The notes below the pieces were generated by a model. That model was not told the origin of the DNA. It did not search any database and saw only the letters and a list, made by a program, of their open reading frames with translations. Below, piece by piece: positions 47,501 through 61,600 of a stretch of 64,000 bases of DNA. The first letter of the stretch is position 1, and the number at the start of each line of letters is the position of its first letter. A program made the translations under genes and the position numbers. Origin of the DNA: Edolisoma coerulescens (Eukaryota; Chordata; Aves; Passeriformes; Campephagidae); assembly GCA_013397115.1 (NCBI GenBank), contig VWZW01007301.1:310001-374000 (forward strand). Reading direction: 5' to 3'.

Positions 47501-50500
47501 GCTCTTGGCTTGGGAAACGAGCAGCTTACTCTTTAGCAGCTACTGTTGGAGTTATTGCTGTCTGCGGCTAATAACTAATGCTCCAAACAACATACTATGG
47601 TCTTTTTAATCTCTGTCCAGCACTTTTTCCTTTCAGTGGTACTAATACAGGTACTAATACTAATCTGGTGCCAACAGATGCCTGCAGGAGCCAGATATTG
47701 TAGGTGTAAGCCTGTTAGGCAAATGTTTCAAAGTATATTCTGATAGCATTGACCATTTCCTCTGGTTTTTATTCCTTCTTTTCTTGAATGCCCTACTTCA
47801 CATACTGCCTGTGTATGTTGCAGAACATACAGGTGAGCTCAACTTGCTGACAGACTACCTCTGTATTTTAACCATTTAGTGCATTTTTTGGGGCTGTTCC
47901 CATAGTTAAATTAGCTTTTTTTTTGTTTCCAGAAGTACATATCTGTCATTTGTCACCTTTTTTTGTTAGCTGGAAAGCTTGGGCTGGCAAGTTCCTACAG
48001 CTGCTGTCTGTGGTTTCAGCCTTTTTTTGTTTGCTGCACTAGAAACGTGTAGCAGCATGCTGTTGGAACCCTTCAGCCTGGTGATGGGTGGGAATCAAAG
48101 CGTTACAAAATTATATTTAAAGGGGAGAAATTATTTTGCAGTTTTAACTGAGGGTTTGAGGTCATTCTTGAAGTTTGTAAGGAGTTGGTCAACAAATTAC
48201 AGCATTTAGTTGTGGCTAGGTAATTGTGACATTCTGAAAGAGCGTGTGCTTTTTGATGACAGACATTTGCATGTGTTTTGCTTTTGGTGGAAGAAAGATC
48301 TTTCCTGTCTGCAGATGTACAATGAAAAATGGAGGCTGTTGAATGAATTTCTTCCATGCAGTGCTGAACCTCCTGGCCTAGCAGGCTTGTCTGCTTGATG
48401 CTTGTTCTTCGTCTTATGAGCTGGTTTTCATATACGGATGTGCATTTTTGTGCTGGAATTATTTGTCAAGGCTTGCTCTTTTGTTTTAAAGGAGTACTTG
48501 GGGACAGTGCCCTCATAAAGCCCTGCTTCCCCCTCGCAGCTGCATGCTACTGCATCTTTGTGAGGAAGTAGGCAAAACCAGAGTAGTTGACTCATGCATG
48601 TGGTCTTAACTGATGTACCTGATGGCATCTGTTTACTGAGCTAAGGCTTCAGCTCCTTTCCATAAAGGAATTGGTTTCTTATGGAAAACCCTTGTGCTAT
48701 TGAATTATGTATGTGTAGGATTGCTTCAAGGGCCATGTGTTGCTATCCTTAATTGCACAAAGGCTGCAAATAATGTCTACTGATGAATAATTTGCTGTTT
48801 AAGTGTTAGGATTTTTATTCTGGCAATTTTTTGGATCTCATTATATGGCCTGTTTTTTCCCCCCATCTTGCAGCCTTTGTAATTTTATAGACTTGCTGCT
48901 TGAACAGATGTCTTGTCCATCCAAAAGCTTTAGCAAAATAGTTGTTTGGTGTCTACTTGGTTGCATACCTCTAACTATATGTCTCTGTAATTGAAGTATT
49001 ACCAGATGTAAAGAGCATGTAACTTACAGAAATTTAGGAGTAAAAATGTAAAAATCAAATATTGTATCTGCAGTGTATCAGCTGAAGAGAAAGCATCAGT
49101 CAACTGCACCATTAGGTGCACAAGCTTTCACATTCTAAATATGATCAAATCATTTCTGGGAAAGGAAATGAGTGTGAACATTAATAAGCTTTTATATGCA
49201 CTTTGTCATTAATAATGTAGATAATACCATACAGATGGAGGACATAACCCATTTTATCATAGCATCATTTTAACATGATAGGCTCCTTGCCTTTCCAAGG
49301 TGAAAGAGCCACACATTGCCTTCTGAAATCTCATCCTTGAATGAAGTTTTGCTTTTGGCTGTATCAAATCTAGACCAGCTTTGCAGGAATACTGGGAAGC
49401 CGCTTTGTATTTATAGCAACACACTGGTAGCAGCACCTGCCTTGCTGTGCTTCTATATATAAAGCTAATTTTTCCCATACTTACAAGAGATGAAGGTGGA
49501 TATCATGTCCTTTTCACTAGTGTTTTTATTCTTGCCTCTCTAGGTGTTTGTTTTGGTGTTTTTTTGTAATAAAGGTTACTTCTTTATCTTCTGTGCAATA
49601 AGGCAGCACAACTGAGCTGTGCCTGTGCTGTTGGGCCTTGCTGGCAGCAGTGGGTGGGTCCACAGGCCACCAGGCTGGGCTGGTGTCACTGCTGGAGCCA
49701 GCCCTCTTGCCATGGGAGCTGGTGCCAGCAAGGAGCCTGGCATCCTGAAGCTAGAATCCCACAGTGTTATCTGCTAAAACACTGATATGCTCAGTGTGAT
49801 CTTTAGTTGTTTAAAATGCCAAGGGTAAAAAATGAAAGAACAAGGGCCTGAAATACCCCAGATTGTCTTTATGCTTCCAGCTGTTTTAATGTGCTTGCCA
49901 ATGCAACATGCAGCACTTATCTCCAATTTAAAATCAAGAGAGGGATTTATTTAGTCATTGACTCCAGGAACATTTCCAAGGTGTTCTACCAATCAAGTAA
50001 ATGTGGTGTGCCAGATCCTGCAACCATTGCCTCTGAGAGGAGCAGGCTTAGGTTAGTGATCTTGTTGTACCCTGCCTGCCATGAATCAAGCCTAGTATGA
50101 GGAATGTTTTTTCTTTTAATGTAAACAAGCCTTGATCCTTTTGCTATATGCATAATCCTGCTCTTCTTTGGGAGATGTGGCCCAGCTTCTGATGGGGTTT
50201 TCTGCAAGTGGAGCCTGTGGCTCCAATAACCTTGGCTGGTCACAAATCTGAGATTTTTTTTTTTAAGAAGCTGGCAAGGTGACTTTAGAGTTTGGAGAGA
50301 GGGAGGTGGAAGGAAAAGAGTTTCCCTGGGGAGCTGAGGCAGAGAGCAGGAGGGATGATAGGAGGAGGCAAAGGAGAAGCTGGTGTAGCTGGAGGTGCAG
50401 TGCTGCTGCCTGATGCCACTGCCAAGAGAAGGTGCTTGTTACCCTTTTCACAGCTGGAGAACTGGGGTGCAGAGAAACTCGGTGACTTGAGGTCAGGCTG

Positions 50501-51130
50501 AGAAGGGAGCTGGTGACACAGCAAGAGCCAAATCCTGATTTGCCTCTTTCAGTGGCTGATTCACAGGGATGCCCTTCCTTCCCGCTGGTTGTTTTAACAC
50601 TGTTTACCATGTGGGCTGATGCCAATCCCATGATGTTGCAAGGTGAGAAATGAATGGTGGCACGTGCTGTCATAGTACAGCATTAAATTCAATGAACGTA
50701 TTGGCTTTTTGAGATACTTGTTCTATAAAGTGTAAAATCAGCATTAGTGCTGCTTAAGAGCAAGTGCTCTGTTAGGAAATGGTTTCTAGGTCACCTGGTA
50801 GGTAAAGACTTATTCTGGGTGATGCTGTGGGTGGCTGTCTTTGGTCACTAATCCTGTGTCATAGGCTTAGCGTTGCATCCTGGCAGCACAAATGGTAAAA
50901 GTGAGATCAGCCTGTTATGCATCAATGCTGCTTGTTTAGCCTAAGTGTCCTAATAATCCAGGACTGCCTGACTCTGCCATGGAGCACACACACCCGTGAA
51001 GCTGGGTCATTCAGATAAATGGAGATTAGCCTCTCAAATCTGAACACTTACTGTCAGTGGATTAGATGGTGCCCTTTGGGTACATTTCACACAAGGTCTA
51101 TTTCATGTCTGGCTCAAACTCAGCAGTCTT

Positions 51131-51210
51131 AGAATCATAAAATCATTTAGGTAGGAAAATACCCTTAAGATCATTGAGTCCAGCTGTTGAAAACACCATT
51201 AAACAACCGT
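51131..51210 (-). repeat. CR1 LINE 3'-end fragment
   Basis: The + strand reads AGAATCATAAAATCATTTAG, then GGAAAATACCCTTAAGATCA and TTGAGTCCAGC, a short and diverged CR1 terminus. The right edge is uncertain. Confidence 0.75.
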
Positions 51211-54200
51211 CACAGCTGGCACGCTGAACTCACCAGGATACAACACAGTCTCCAGCAGAAATGTTTGTGGTTTAACATAGCGCTGGCTGATTCTCATACC
51301 ATGTTCGAGTCATTTAGATACTTCCTTAAGTAGGGATCAATACATTTAAATTCAATTCTAACACAGGTAATCACTTGAATACAAAGCAGGCATTTTAAAC
51401 TCATTCAGAAGCCCCGCCCATGTCACCTCACTAAGCTCTGCTTATTACAGGTAAATATTTATAGACATATAATCTAGTTTCCAATTAGAAGTTGTTGCTC
51501 CTTCCAGAAGCATTTTCAAGAAGATTGGTAAATTTGTGCATCACCCCTGCTTCCTAGAGGAGTGGTACTTCTTTTCTGCAAACAGTAGCAAACGGAGCTG
51601 AACAGATTTGCCCTCCTCCACAGAGAAGGGTAAGACTGGCTAAACCAGCCATGTAGCCTGTGTAGCTCCGAGAGTGAATTATCCAGACCTGGGTTCTCTG
51701 AGGATGTGCCCAGTGTTGGTGGGGACATGACACAGCCCAGGAGCACCTGCATGCTGTGGCCTGGCAGGTGCAGCTACCTGGGGTAGCTGGTTACAGAAGC
51801 CTTGAGTTTATCCTCTTCCTACAGGCATAGGCACAGCTTTCACATTTATCAGGGATTGCATTTGGGATCTCCTGGTTCCTGTTCCTGGATAGAGTTTGCA
51901 TGTCTTTAATGGGTTTTTATGCATGCTTCGTGCCCTCCAAGGCAGGTCTGTGATTCTCCAGAGAGCTGTCTGGAAAAGGAGAGACAAATGACAGCAAACC
52001 ACAGAGCAGGCACATGATCTTCAGCACTTCTTGTTCCCGCAGGACTGGCTGAAGACAGCTCCAAACAACTGTCTGAAAACCCTTGTGTGACTCCTAAGGG
52101 ATGACTCTGTGCAGACACATGGTCTCCAACCCTTTAAAGACCTGCACACTTTCAGACGGTTGTCTGGGGAATTCTTCAGCTGGCTCTGTGGTTAGAGTGA
52201 AAACTAAAAGGAGGTGGACAAGCAGGTGTAATTCAGTGCCTGAAGCCTCCAAAAAGCTCTAGCATAGAGCAAGCTTTCTCCAAGCTTCTTTTTGTACAGC
52301 TGCTTGTCTAGGACCAAGCAAATAGGGAAGGCTCTGACCCACAGAAGTAACAAAATCTCTTTATGTATTTTCTTTCCCTGTGAGATTATTGAGTTGTGCA
52401 GAGTGTGCTGGACTGAATTGCACTGCTGCTTGCTGGGATATTGTAACCTCAGAAAAAAAGAGCAGCGAAAATAACTGCTTCACCTCTGTGGATACAGTCC
52501 CAGTAACAGTGTTGCATTTGTTTTATTCCTGGTGCTGCTTCTGTTGATGTATTTTGTTCGGTTTTAAGCAGTAGGCTTGGAGAGAACACTCCAGAGTTTT
52601 GCCTGTTCTTAACAAAGTATTCAGCTGATATGTTAATTGAACCTTGAACACGTGCAGTAATATTTTTAAGCCACGGTAGATGTTTCACCAATAAGGTAAT
52701 TCTCTCCACAGAGGGATAAACAGTTTGCTCAGCCAGAGGAGAGCTTGCTTGCCTGTGCCTTACTGCATAAATTCATGCATGTTATATTGCCCCACAGAGT
52801 TGTGCTGAGCCCTGGTGTTCATAGCATGACAAGTGGAATCAACACAAAAGCCGTCTTTCTGCTGACGTCTGCCTTAACCAAGCTGAAAAACCATTTAGAC
52901 CTAGTTTATACTGCCCATGCCCCGTTTTTGGGAAACAAATGTGGCTGAAGACAAGCTTTGTATTACCAGTGAGCCCTTTGAGGGTAGCAAAACCTCCTAC
53001 AGAAATATGACCAGAAGAGGCTTTACCTGGATGGGGTCTGTTCCCTGGTGGACTCTGGGGCCTGATGCTCTCCTTACCTGCGTAGCAGAACCACGCTTGG
53101 GATGCTGTCTGTGGTCTCCTGCCCTGCCACCAGGCAGTCCTGGGGGCTGTCATGCCTTGAGATGTGGAGGAACTGCCACGGGCTGGGTAAAGCCAGAGTA
53201 GCTTTGTTGGCAGTGACTGCCCAGGTCCTGCTTCTGGGAAGGGGCCGTGTCTGGGCAAAGCATTTGCTTCCCCACCCTGAGGATTAGAGATCCAACCTGT
53301 GGGCTTCTTTCTTTCACAGTGGGGGTCTGCTTTGTTATGCTGCCAGCCCTTTCCCTACATAGTGGCTAACCCTGGATTTAAAGATCCCAGAAGGGACAAA
53401 GGAGTTCAAGTGTCTTTTTGATCTTTGTTGCTGAGGCAAAGTTGGATCATTTGCTGTGAGCTGATTTCAGTTGTGCTTGGAAATTTGCTGAAACAGCTAC
53501 TCTGAAATAACTATTCTGAAGAGATATTTTGGTGTGGGCACTCATATTCTTGCATAAAAGCGTAGTTTGCTGGTCTGTCTTAGTGCACCATGGAACTAGA
53601 ATAATTGCTGACTAATTATTCAAGAACAGTGCTTTTGGTAAACGCCTGAGCACAGAAAAGCCCACTACAAAGAATAAAGACACCCCCCACCCCACCCTGA
53701 TTCGAAAAAGGAGGTTCTTCCCAAGGTATTTAAATAGTTCTGTTCATTCATGTCTGTTTAGAAAAGAGCAGTGGTAAGTTTTATGTTGCATGGTTCAAAA
53801 TATTTCATATTAATTAACAAACAAGTACCAATTAATTTTACATTATGATGCTTAAGGGGTAGACTGCAAGGAATGGTATTTAGCTGTGGCTGTTTGGCAA
53901 TTATGACCTTGTATATAATAACAGACTCAATAAATTCTTGATGTGAGAGAGCACCATTAATCAACACAGACTTAATTAACCGTGCTGCTTACTTAGGCAG
54001 TGCTGTGCAGAACGGTCTGAATCTCTGCAGTGCTACAGGCTGAAAATGTTTGATTTGTCTAATACCTGCCTTGTTTACATAGACATTTCCCTCAAAGTTG
54101 TACTGAAGAAGGAGCAACACTTCCTCCAGGTGACTGAACACTGGTCCCACAGGTCGTTCTCCTCTGTGTCTCTGACGCTCCGCCAGACCTTACATGGGTC

Positions 54201-55489
54201 ACTGTGTCACTTAGGCTTTCTGTCACCTCCACGTAGAAGGTGGAAGCCTTTGAATGAGTGCTGCAGTGCTAGTAATAGAAAGTGCTCTGGCATCAATGGT
54301 TTTGTTCAGGTTAATCCTATAGGACTGCCAGGAAATTAGGAATCAGTGTGATAATTAACAGTTAATACTCAACAGCTCTAATTTGGACTTTACACGGGAC
54401 TGTTTTTTTCTTGTGTGTTTCTTTAATAATCTGAAAGGTAGTCCAAAAATGGGAAAATGAACAAGATTCAGCACACCTTCAAAGAGAAAAGCATTCCATC
54501 TCTGTACCACTTGCCCCTCCACACTCCAAATAGATCTTGTCATTTTCCTGAAAATGTGATACTTAGAAGTATGAAACTGCCTCAGCCTTTTGGAATGGCC
54601 ATCCTTTTGTTGGCTCAGTGTGCATATTAATGCGAAGGATGGATTTCTAACCTGGTGCTGTACAGTTTTAATCATCGGCTTACCTGCTTTTTTGCTGTCC
54701 CTTGAACCACTTTTGTACCTGGGGTCACTCTAGACTGTCAGAGAAGAATTCAAAGGTCTGAGCCATGGGAATGCTTTAAGCTTGCTGAGAGTAGTGCCCA
54801 GTAAGAGCCAGTTTGGAGAATTTGAGTTGCTCCAGTATGAGAGAAGTGAGAGAAAGCACTGCTGCTGGAATGGGAAGCCTCCTGAGTTCATACGCTGTTT
54901 TTATTCTTGAAGTTAATTTAACTTAGAGGTGTGGCACAAACAATCTTCTTTCTTTTCCTTTTTTTTTTTTTAAGTAAGTGCAGTTAAGTGTAATCCTTCA
55001 TCTTCTTTCCTCTCTCTGCCACCTGGGCTGTTAGTCTTATTAAAGCCCGTTTAGCAAACAGCTAATACAAGAGTAGCTTAGTACACTACCACAACATATG
55101 GCAACCAAATAAAGCCAGAAATAGATGAGCAAAAACTGTGTAGTCTGAAAGTGTAATGGAATGCTCTTAACCATTTATAATGATGCAACTAATTATAGGG
55201 GCCCGAGAGTAGGGAAGGGAAGGAGAGAGGAAGAGATTTTCACTTTAGATCTCAGGGCAGAGGAAAGTGATGGTTCAGCTAATCTCTCTTCTGCAAATGG
55301 GATTTTTCTGCCGCAGCCACACAGCTTCTGTATTTGATACAAAGGAAGGCAATAATTTTTAAATGATAGAAAAACAACTGTTCTTTTTTTTTTTTTCCGC
55401 TTTTTTACTACCCATTCTGGGAAACAGAAGTCAACTGACACCTCTTCTTATTAACCCCAAAGTGTAGCTGGTGGTTACGGCCTGGCGTT

Positions 55490-55617
55490 CCTACTTTTCC
55501 GCCCCCCCATCCAGCTCCCTCTTTAAGCGGCTGGCGTGGCTCCTGCTGATTCTGGCGGCTCATCCTGTGCTCCAGCTGCCATGCAGACAGCACGTTCAGA
55601 GAGGCTGCTTCTCTTAG
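55490..55617 (+). promoter_or_regulatory. Candidate alternative promoter and first exon
   Basis: A GC-rich stretch leads to an ATG at 55581 with 12 codons (MQTARSERLLLL) and then a strong donor, TTAG/GTATGT, at 55618. Upstream at 55229 and 55234-55245 lie a GGAA core and a minus-strand AAAGTGAAAATC, which resemble ETS and IRF sites used in blood-cell promoters. The exon, its link to ANKRD44 and the transcription start are inference; the donor is phase 1. Confidence 0.3.
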
Positions 55618-55689
55618 GTATGTAACACTTTCTCAAATTCAGGCTCGGGCCTGGCTTTTCACGAGCCGCCGGGGAGTCAATCCAATGCA

Positions 55690-58600
55690 TGGGCAATACT
55701 GTACTAAGCTGATGTTAATGACAACTCTTCCACTTGAGTGCTATGGCTGATGGTCCCACACACATATGTTTTAAGATATGCACTACATAATATATGTATG
55801 GATCCTTAACATATGTTTTTTTGGGTTTCTGAGTTGCCTTCAAGCATGGTTGTCTTTAGAGCCGTGCATATTATTCCTTGTTTTGAGAAGCCCTTTCTCT
55901 CTTGCCTGTATGTTAGTGCAATTTTTCCTTCCTCATACCTCTTGTGTTTTCAGAGTGTGGTGGAAGATGGTCTGTGCTTTCCCCTGTGTCACAGAGTCCA
56001 AGTATTGGACTCCTATTTACTCCTTGATTTTACCCCCTTTTATGTTTCCAGCACAGTCTCTCTTTTCCTTTTTTTGCCAACTGCCGGAGTGTCTTCAGTG
56101 CTGTGAAGTCAGATGAAAGGTAGCAGTTTAAGCGCCCTTTGCAGCAGTCCTTCCCTTGGGTGTGCTGGTAGAAATCCCTTGGATCTCTGCTGAAGTTTCA
56201 TCATCCCCTTCATTCTGAGCTTCAGAAGAACTAGGATTGTTTTCTCCTAACACCACCAAAAAACTTGAGCTGGGGGCAGTACAAGCAAGAGCCATTAGTT
56301 TTCAATAGTTTTAGGTTTCATATGTCATTTGTGGTTCATCATTTCCGATGATTTCATGAAGAGATTTTTCTCCATTCGTTTTGGCCTTAAAAACAACCTA
56401 TATTTTTTATCTTACAACAAAATGCAAATGATTTTATGGATATGTTAGGTGTAAGTTGAAGACGATAAATGATACCGAAGATCAGTATATGACGTGGAAG
56501 GTATACAAGTAATAGATGCAATCAGAAAAGGCTGAAAAATTGAAATGTGAAACAGCCATAGAAGTGTGAAATTGTAGGTTATTTTTGAGTATGTGAAGGA
56601 TGGGGAAGATACAAGACTGGAGACAGGCAAATGCTATGCCTATTTTAAAAGGGGGGAAGTGAGAAGCCAGGGAATTAGTGTAATGCCAACATTGTGAAGT
56701 ATACAAAGCAAGCTGTTGGACAGATTTATAGGTATCTAGATGATGTTAAGGTAATTAAAAAAAAGAAAACCACAGAAAAGCATGGAAACAAATGTTAGTC
56801 CTAATGAAGGGCCCATATCTTTACTGTTTTCTTACAAAGATTCAGAGAGGTGGGAAGGCTGGTATTCTTTCAGATTTTGGAATCACAATACCATTTGTTA
56901 TCGCTGATTTATGTTTTAAAAGCTCTAAGTATGGTGATGTGCATCCTGGTTCCCCAAATTTCAGCAGCAGTTGAACTTCTGTGTATTTAATGGCATCCAG
57001 CCTCTTTGATAATACCAGAGAAGGAGGATTGTGATGTTAAAAAGTCATAAAATATCTTGTTCCCAGAAGTCTCTGGCATGACAGAATTTCTGTAGCTTCT
57101 TAGAATCTCAGGATTTCTGAGAAGTGAAGTCTCTGCTGTTGATTTTTCTACTCTGCTCAGGGAAATAGGACTTGGTGCACATTTTTTGCAACTTGCACAC
57201 CACCAGCAGAAACTTCCCCGTGAAGGCTCCGGGCTTTTGCGAGCTGCTCCAGCCGCGAGGGGAGTACTAGGGAACAGTAAGTGCTAGGCTTGTTCCTCAT
57301 GAGTGTGTGAGAGAGGCTGACACCTGGGCAATTTTCTACTTTTTCTAAACTGGGAAGCTGGTAAAGGAACCCACTGTATCTTCACCACTCCCTTCTTGTG
57401 ACTCTTCTTTGCAGACCCTCAGAAGGGAGCTCTTCGCTTTCTGCCAGTGATGCAGCTTTCTGATCAAGCTTTTGCCATGGCTGCAGCAAACTTGGTCAAT
57501 AATGCAGGAAGAAAGACACTTTTGGCATGGATAAAAATTACAGGATTTTGTTGCCAAGGCAAGCAATTCCAGTTTCAGCATGCAAAGGGGGAAAAATATT
57601 CCATTGTCTAGTTTAGTGAAAGCCATAAAACTGAAGGAAAATAAATGTACTCTAAAATATGTAAGGAATTTGACAGTGTCTGAATTTACCCAGCATTATA
57701 AGGTAGCAATGGCTTGCAGATACTGACTCTTCTCTTCAGAAGCATTTTTAATCCTTAAATGGTGCAATGAAGTTGCTTTCTTGCATTCCAGTATAAATAT
57801 TTCCAGCATGTTACAAGACAGATGAATGAATGGAAGGGAGAGAGGTAAAGTAATGTTTTCTGATTAGAAGGTTTCCTCTTAAGTGGCCTAAAAGAACTGT
57901 CTGTTATGGGCATTTTGATTCTGTTGGTATAGCTGAAGGATGATTGAACGGAAATTTTAATATTAGGGTGCTAATATTAGGGTGATACGGGGTCTCTGTA
58001 TCAGATTTCCTCCTTGAAAAAGACTTTTGCCTAATGGCTTGCCAAATGAAGGGGTTAACCTCTTATAATATTTGTTATATATTCGGAATTTTGAATATTT
58101 TATTCTTCTGGCTGCAGCTAGACAAACCAGAATTTCTGCTGCTTGTATGGATTTTAAAGGTTTGATATATTTGGCTCCTTTCTAACTTTATAATAAATTC
58201 CATCTGAAAGGAACAGTAATTTAAGAGAGTTAAGAGAACAGATCTATACACAGTAGATTTGAGAGTACATTTACCTGTTTCTCATGATTGTAGAACAGAC
58301 ACTGTAATTGCTTGAGAGGCCTTCAAAGTGAAGAGAATTAAATCTAATCTTGAAAACAAAGGACAAGTTAGATGAGGAGAGGAACAGTAGGGAATGTGAT
58401 TTCCGCGTGCCTCAAATACCTGGGACAGGTTATTTTGTGATTTGAGAAGCTTTTGTGATAAGGTAGGAGCTCTCTGTGGCTGATGCCAGCTCTTTCTTTG
58501 AACCCCATGCTCTCAAACCACATTGTAAACGTTACCTTTACCTCAGTGGGTTGGCTGGGTCTCACAGGTAGATTTAATGCATTCTTGAGAGCATTTGAGC

Positions 58601-61600
58601 TCATTGATCTCTTTCCTATTCCAGTCAGCTCCTAATGAAACCACTGCAGGTGCTTGTTCCAAACAGAGGGATCTCCTGGGAGGACTGGAGTAGAGAACAG
58701 GAATGACACCGCTGTGTTTCCATTGGGAAGAAGCAATACAGACATCGTGCTTACAGCATTTCCTTGTGCAAATGTTAGGAGTTGTCTTTCCAGTGACTGC
58801 GCTGTTCCAGCATGGAGTCTTCAGCATTGCTCTTCATCCTCCCCGTGAACGTAGAACGAATGTCCCGTCTGGTTTTCTAAAGGTGTAGGTTTGCACACAA
58901 GCAGCCACACTTCCCTAATGTTCAAGGAGGCCCTGACCTCCCTGCAAGCTTCCATCGAACCAGTGACCCCAATGTTTGCAGTTCCGGGGTTGCATGGCTG
59001 AGGTGAACCCACTGCTCAAAAAGGAACTGTGCTGTTCCTTTCTTCCTCTCTTACTGTGTTCCTCCAGAGCCTGTTAAAGTCGGTATACACCGTTTGGAGT
59101 TATTGTCTTTGTGTTGCCAACGCTTGAATCTTACATAAAAAACTTAACACCATCTTTCCCACCTCATCCTGGCTCCAAATGGTTATTAAATTCAGTGTGC
59201 TGATCCCCTGTGACATTTCTCTCCTTGTTTTCAGAGTAGCTGAGACCCTTTGGCTGCCTTTGCTTTTCCCTTCCTGAACTTTGTCTTGCTTCCTTTTAAA
59301 CCACCCAAAGACTGTCTCTGAAATTGTCTTATAATTATTTTCATCTGTTTACTTGCTTTGAATTTTTCTCCTGCTGTATTCTTGTCTTCTGGAGCTATTT
59401 TTTGCTTTATTTTCTGCCGGCTGTGATTTTGCTTGGCTTATGCTCTGGGCACCATTGCTGCCTTGCAGGGTTTCTGTAGAGAGAGGGGGCCTCTGCAGGT
59501 GGCCTGTGGGCAAGCTGCTGTGGCCAGGGGGCTTGGCTCAACACGTGTCCCTAAAACCAGCACCCAGGCGGAAGGTCTGGCGAGGCAGAGCAGGTATTTC
59601 TTGTTAAATGGGGAATGCTTTGTGTGACTGCACACACACGTGCCAGGGATGATTTTACACCCAAGTACTTTACGAACACTGAAACTTCCAGATAGTTTCC
59701 CCTGTTTCCTGGTTGAAACTGTTTCAGCAAAGAAATTCCTCATTGAAAGTCATTCTCTGTCACAGGGCCATAAATACTCTGCCTTGTATTTTGTATTCTG
59801 TCTGGCTTTGAAGTATCTGGTGCTAAAATATGTGTGTGAAGCACTCTGTTGTGCTACTAGAAGGCACCTACTTTTATAGCTGCAATTTGGTTTCTAAAAA
59901 TGTAACTATTTTATTAAAAAGAATTTATTTGGGTGTGAGGCTTAAAACAGCAATAAAGCCATATCCTGTCTCTAAAAGGTAAGTGTTATTGAATGTTCAG
60001 GAATGTGTTCAATATACAGATATAAATTAAAAATTCAGTCCCTAAGTGCTGTAATAAAAGAAGTTAGGACTAAAATAGGGATAGGCCTGTGAGTTTTATT
60101 ATGTCATCGCAGGAATTTCTGTGAACAGTGCATAGAAGACCTGGGTTATCTGAAACTGGCTGTCCCAAACCAGCCAGGGCTCCTGCTCCCTAGTCCCTAG
60201 AAGCTGGGGAAATGAGGATCAGTTCCCTCTGCTGGCTCAAGCACTGCCTATCAAAGGAACTCCCAAAACTGAGTGATGCTCCAAAATAGCTGCTCTAGCA
60301 AGATGCCTTACAGCTGTGTGATTTCACTTTAATGGTCCTATCTGTTTTATTTCTGATGTTTGTCTTCCCTCTCCTTTAAATCACGATTATTTTTCCTCTG
60401 AAGGCTGTGTTGAAAAGGTGACAGTATTTTAGTTTGCACAGTATCCCTTGCAGCCTTTGGATACATACGTAAAATGTAAGCTTGATGGTGACCCTGACAG
60501 GCAGCAAAGGAAACGACCTGCAGGGCAGCTCGGATGCCTTGCTGCCAGCCCCTCGGCCCAGGCTGTGCCCACCTGAGCCCTGGTGCTGCACCCTGAACTG
60601 CTTATGAGCACCTTGGTCTAAACTGCTCCACAGAATAACCTGGGCCTCAACATGTGCCGTTCTGGGATTTCTGAGACCAGCTGGCCTGGCACGCTCTCAG
60701 AGCATGCAGAGGCTCCTTTTCATTTGGAGGAACAAGTCATGGGGAATATTGATCTTCTGAAAGACATTCATTGCTCATTTTCTTTGATTCTTGTTTCACC
60801 TTTCAAGGTGAAGATGACATGGCAGGACAAAAGTAATGGCTTGGAGGGCTGTCTGGGCTTTGTGGGGCCATCTGTTTTGCAGGCCTGGTATTAACTCCCT
60901 GCATATGTGTTGTTGCTCTACGATCTGTTTATACAGTATGTGCAGGTTCAGAAGAAATGTGCAGCAAGCAGAGGAAATACATTTATCTTCTGCTGGCAGA
61001 GACAGCAGCCCTGCAGAACTGACTTAAAATATGGTTGGTTGCTTGTGGGATAAGTAGAAATACCTCTTCTCTGGTTGTTAACCAATTTCTTTGAATGTCA
61101 CTTGCTTTTTACAATTAACCTCTCACAAAATACCTTAATGAAACCTTCCTGGCATTTTTAACCCCCAGCACAGCTGACTGGGTTTGTGTTAGTTGTCTAT
61201 AACAACAATGGCAAGTATTATTGCCATTCAGGAACTACCTTTTATATGTGCAGACATAAAAGTTTGGCTCCACCAAAATTTGTGGGCGTGTTGCCATTAC
61301 CTTGAGCAGACTAGCATTTCCCCTTTGGATGTTGGCTCCTGATTCTGGGAATGCTCAAGAGACAGCCTTGTTTGCATTTCATATGTGTCTGTTGGCATGA
61401 GCTCCTTGGGCTGGAATCACTGTGCTGGTGGAGCATCTCTTGGAGGTTTCATACTGAAGTAATAATCCAGATGAGTAATTTAATACAGATTGTATTTAGA
61501 ATTTTGGAAGATCACCCCTAATTTCTAACTTTGTCTTTAATTTTGGCATTAATGCTGGGATTACTGAAATAGACTGTTGAAATTGACTGTGTCTTGAGCC

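Larger units (their letters stand above)
41271..55480 (+). other. Probable first intron of ANKRD44; no exons seen
   Basis: About 14 kb with no recognised coding exon. It contains two CR1 remnants (46451 and 51131), a GC-rich patch (47150-47500) and a GC-rich T/G/C-mixed stretch near 49600-49760. If the CpG island is the ANKRD44 promoter, this is the start of its long first intron; otherwise it is intergenic. Two overlapping minus-strand open frames at 44243-45194 (156 and 178 codons) have no domain I know. Confidence 0.5.
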
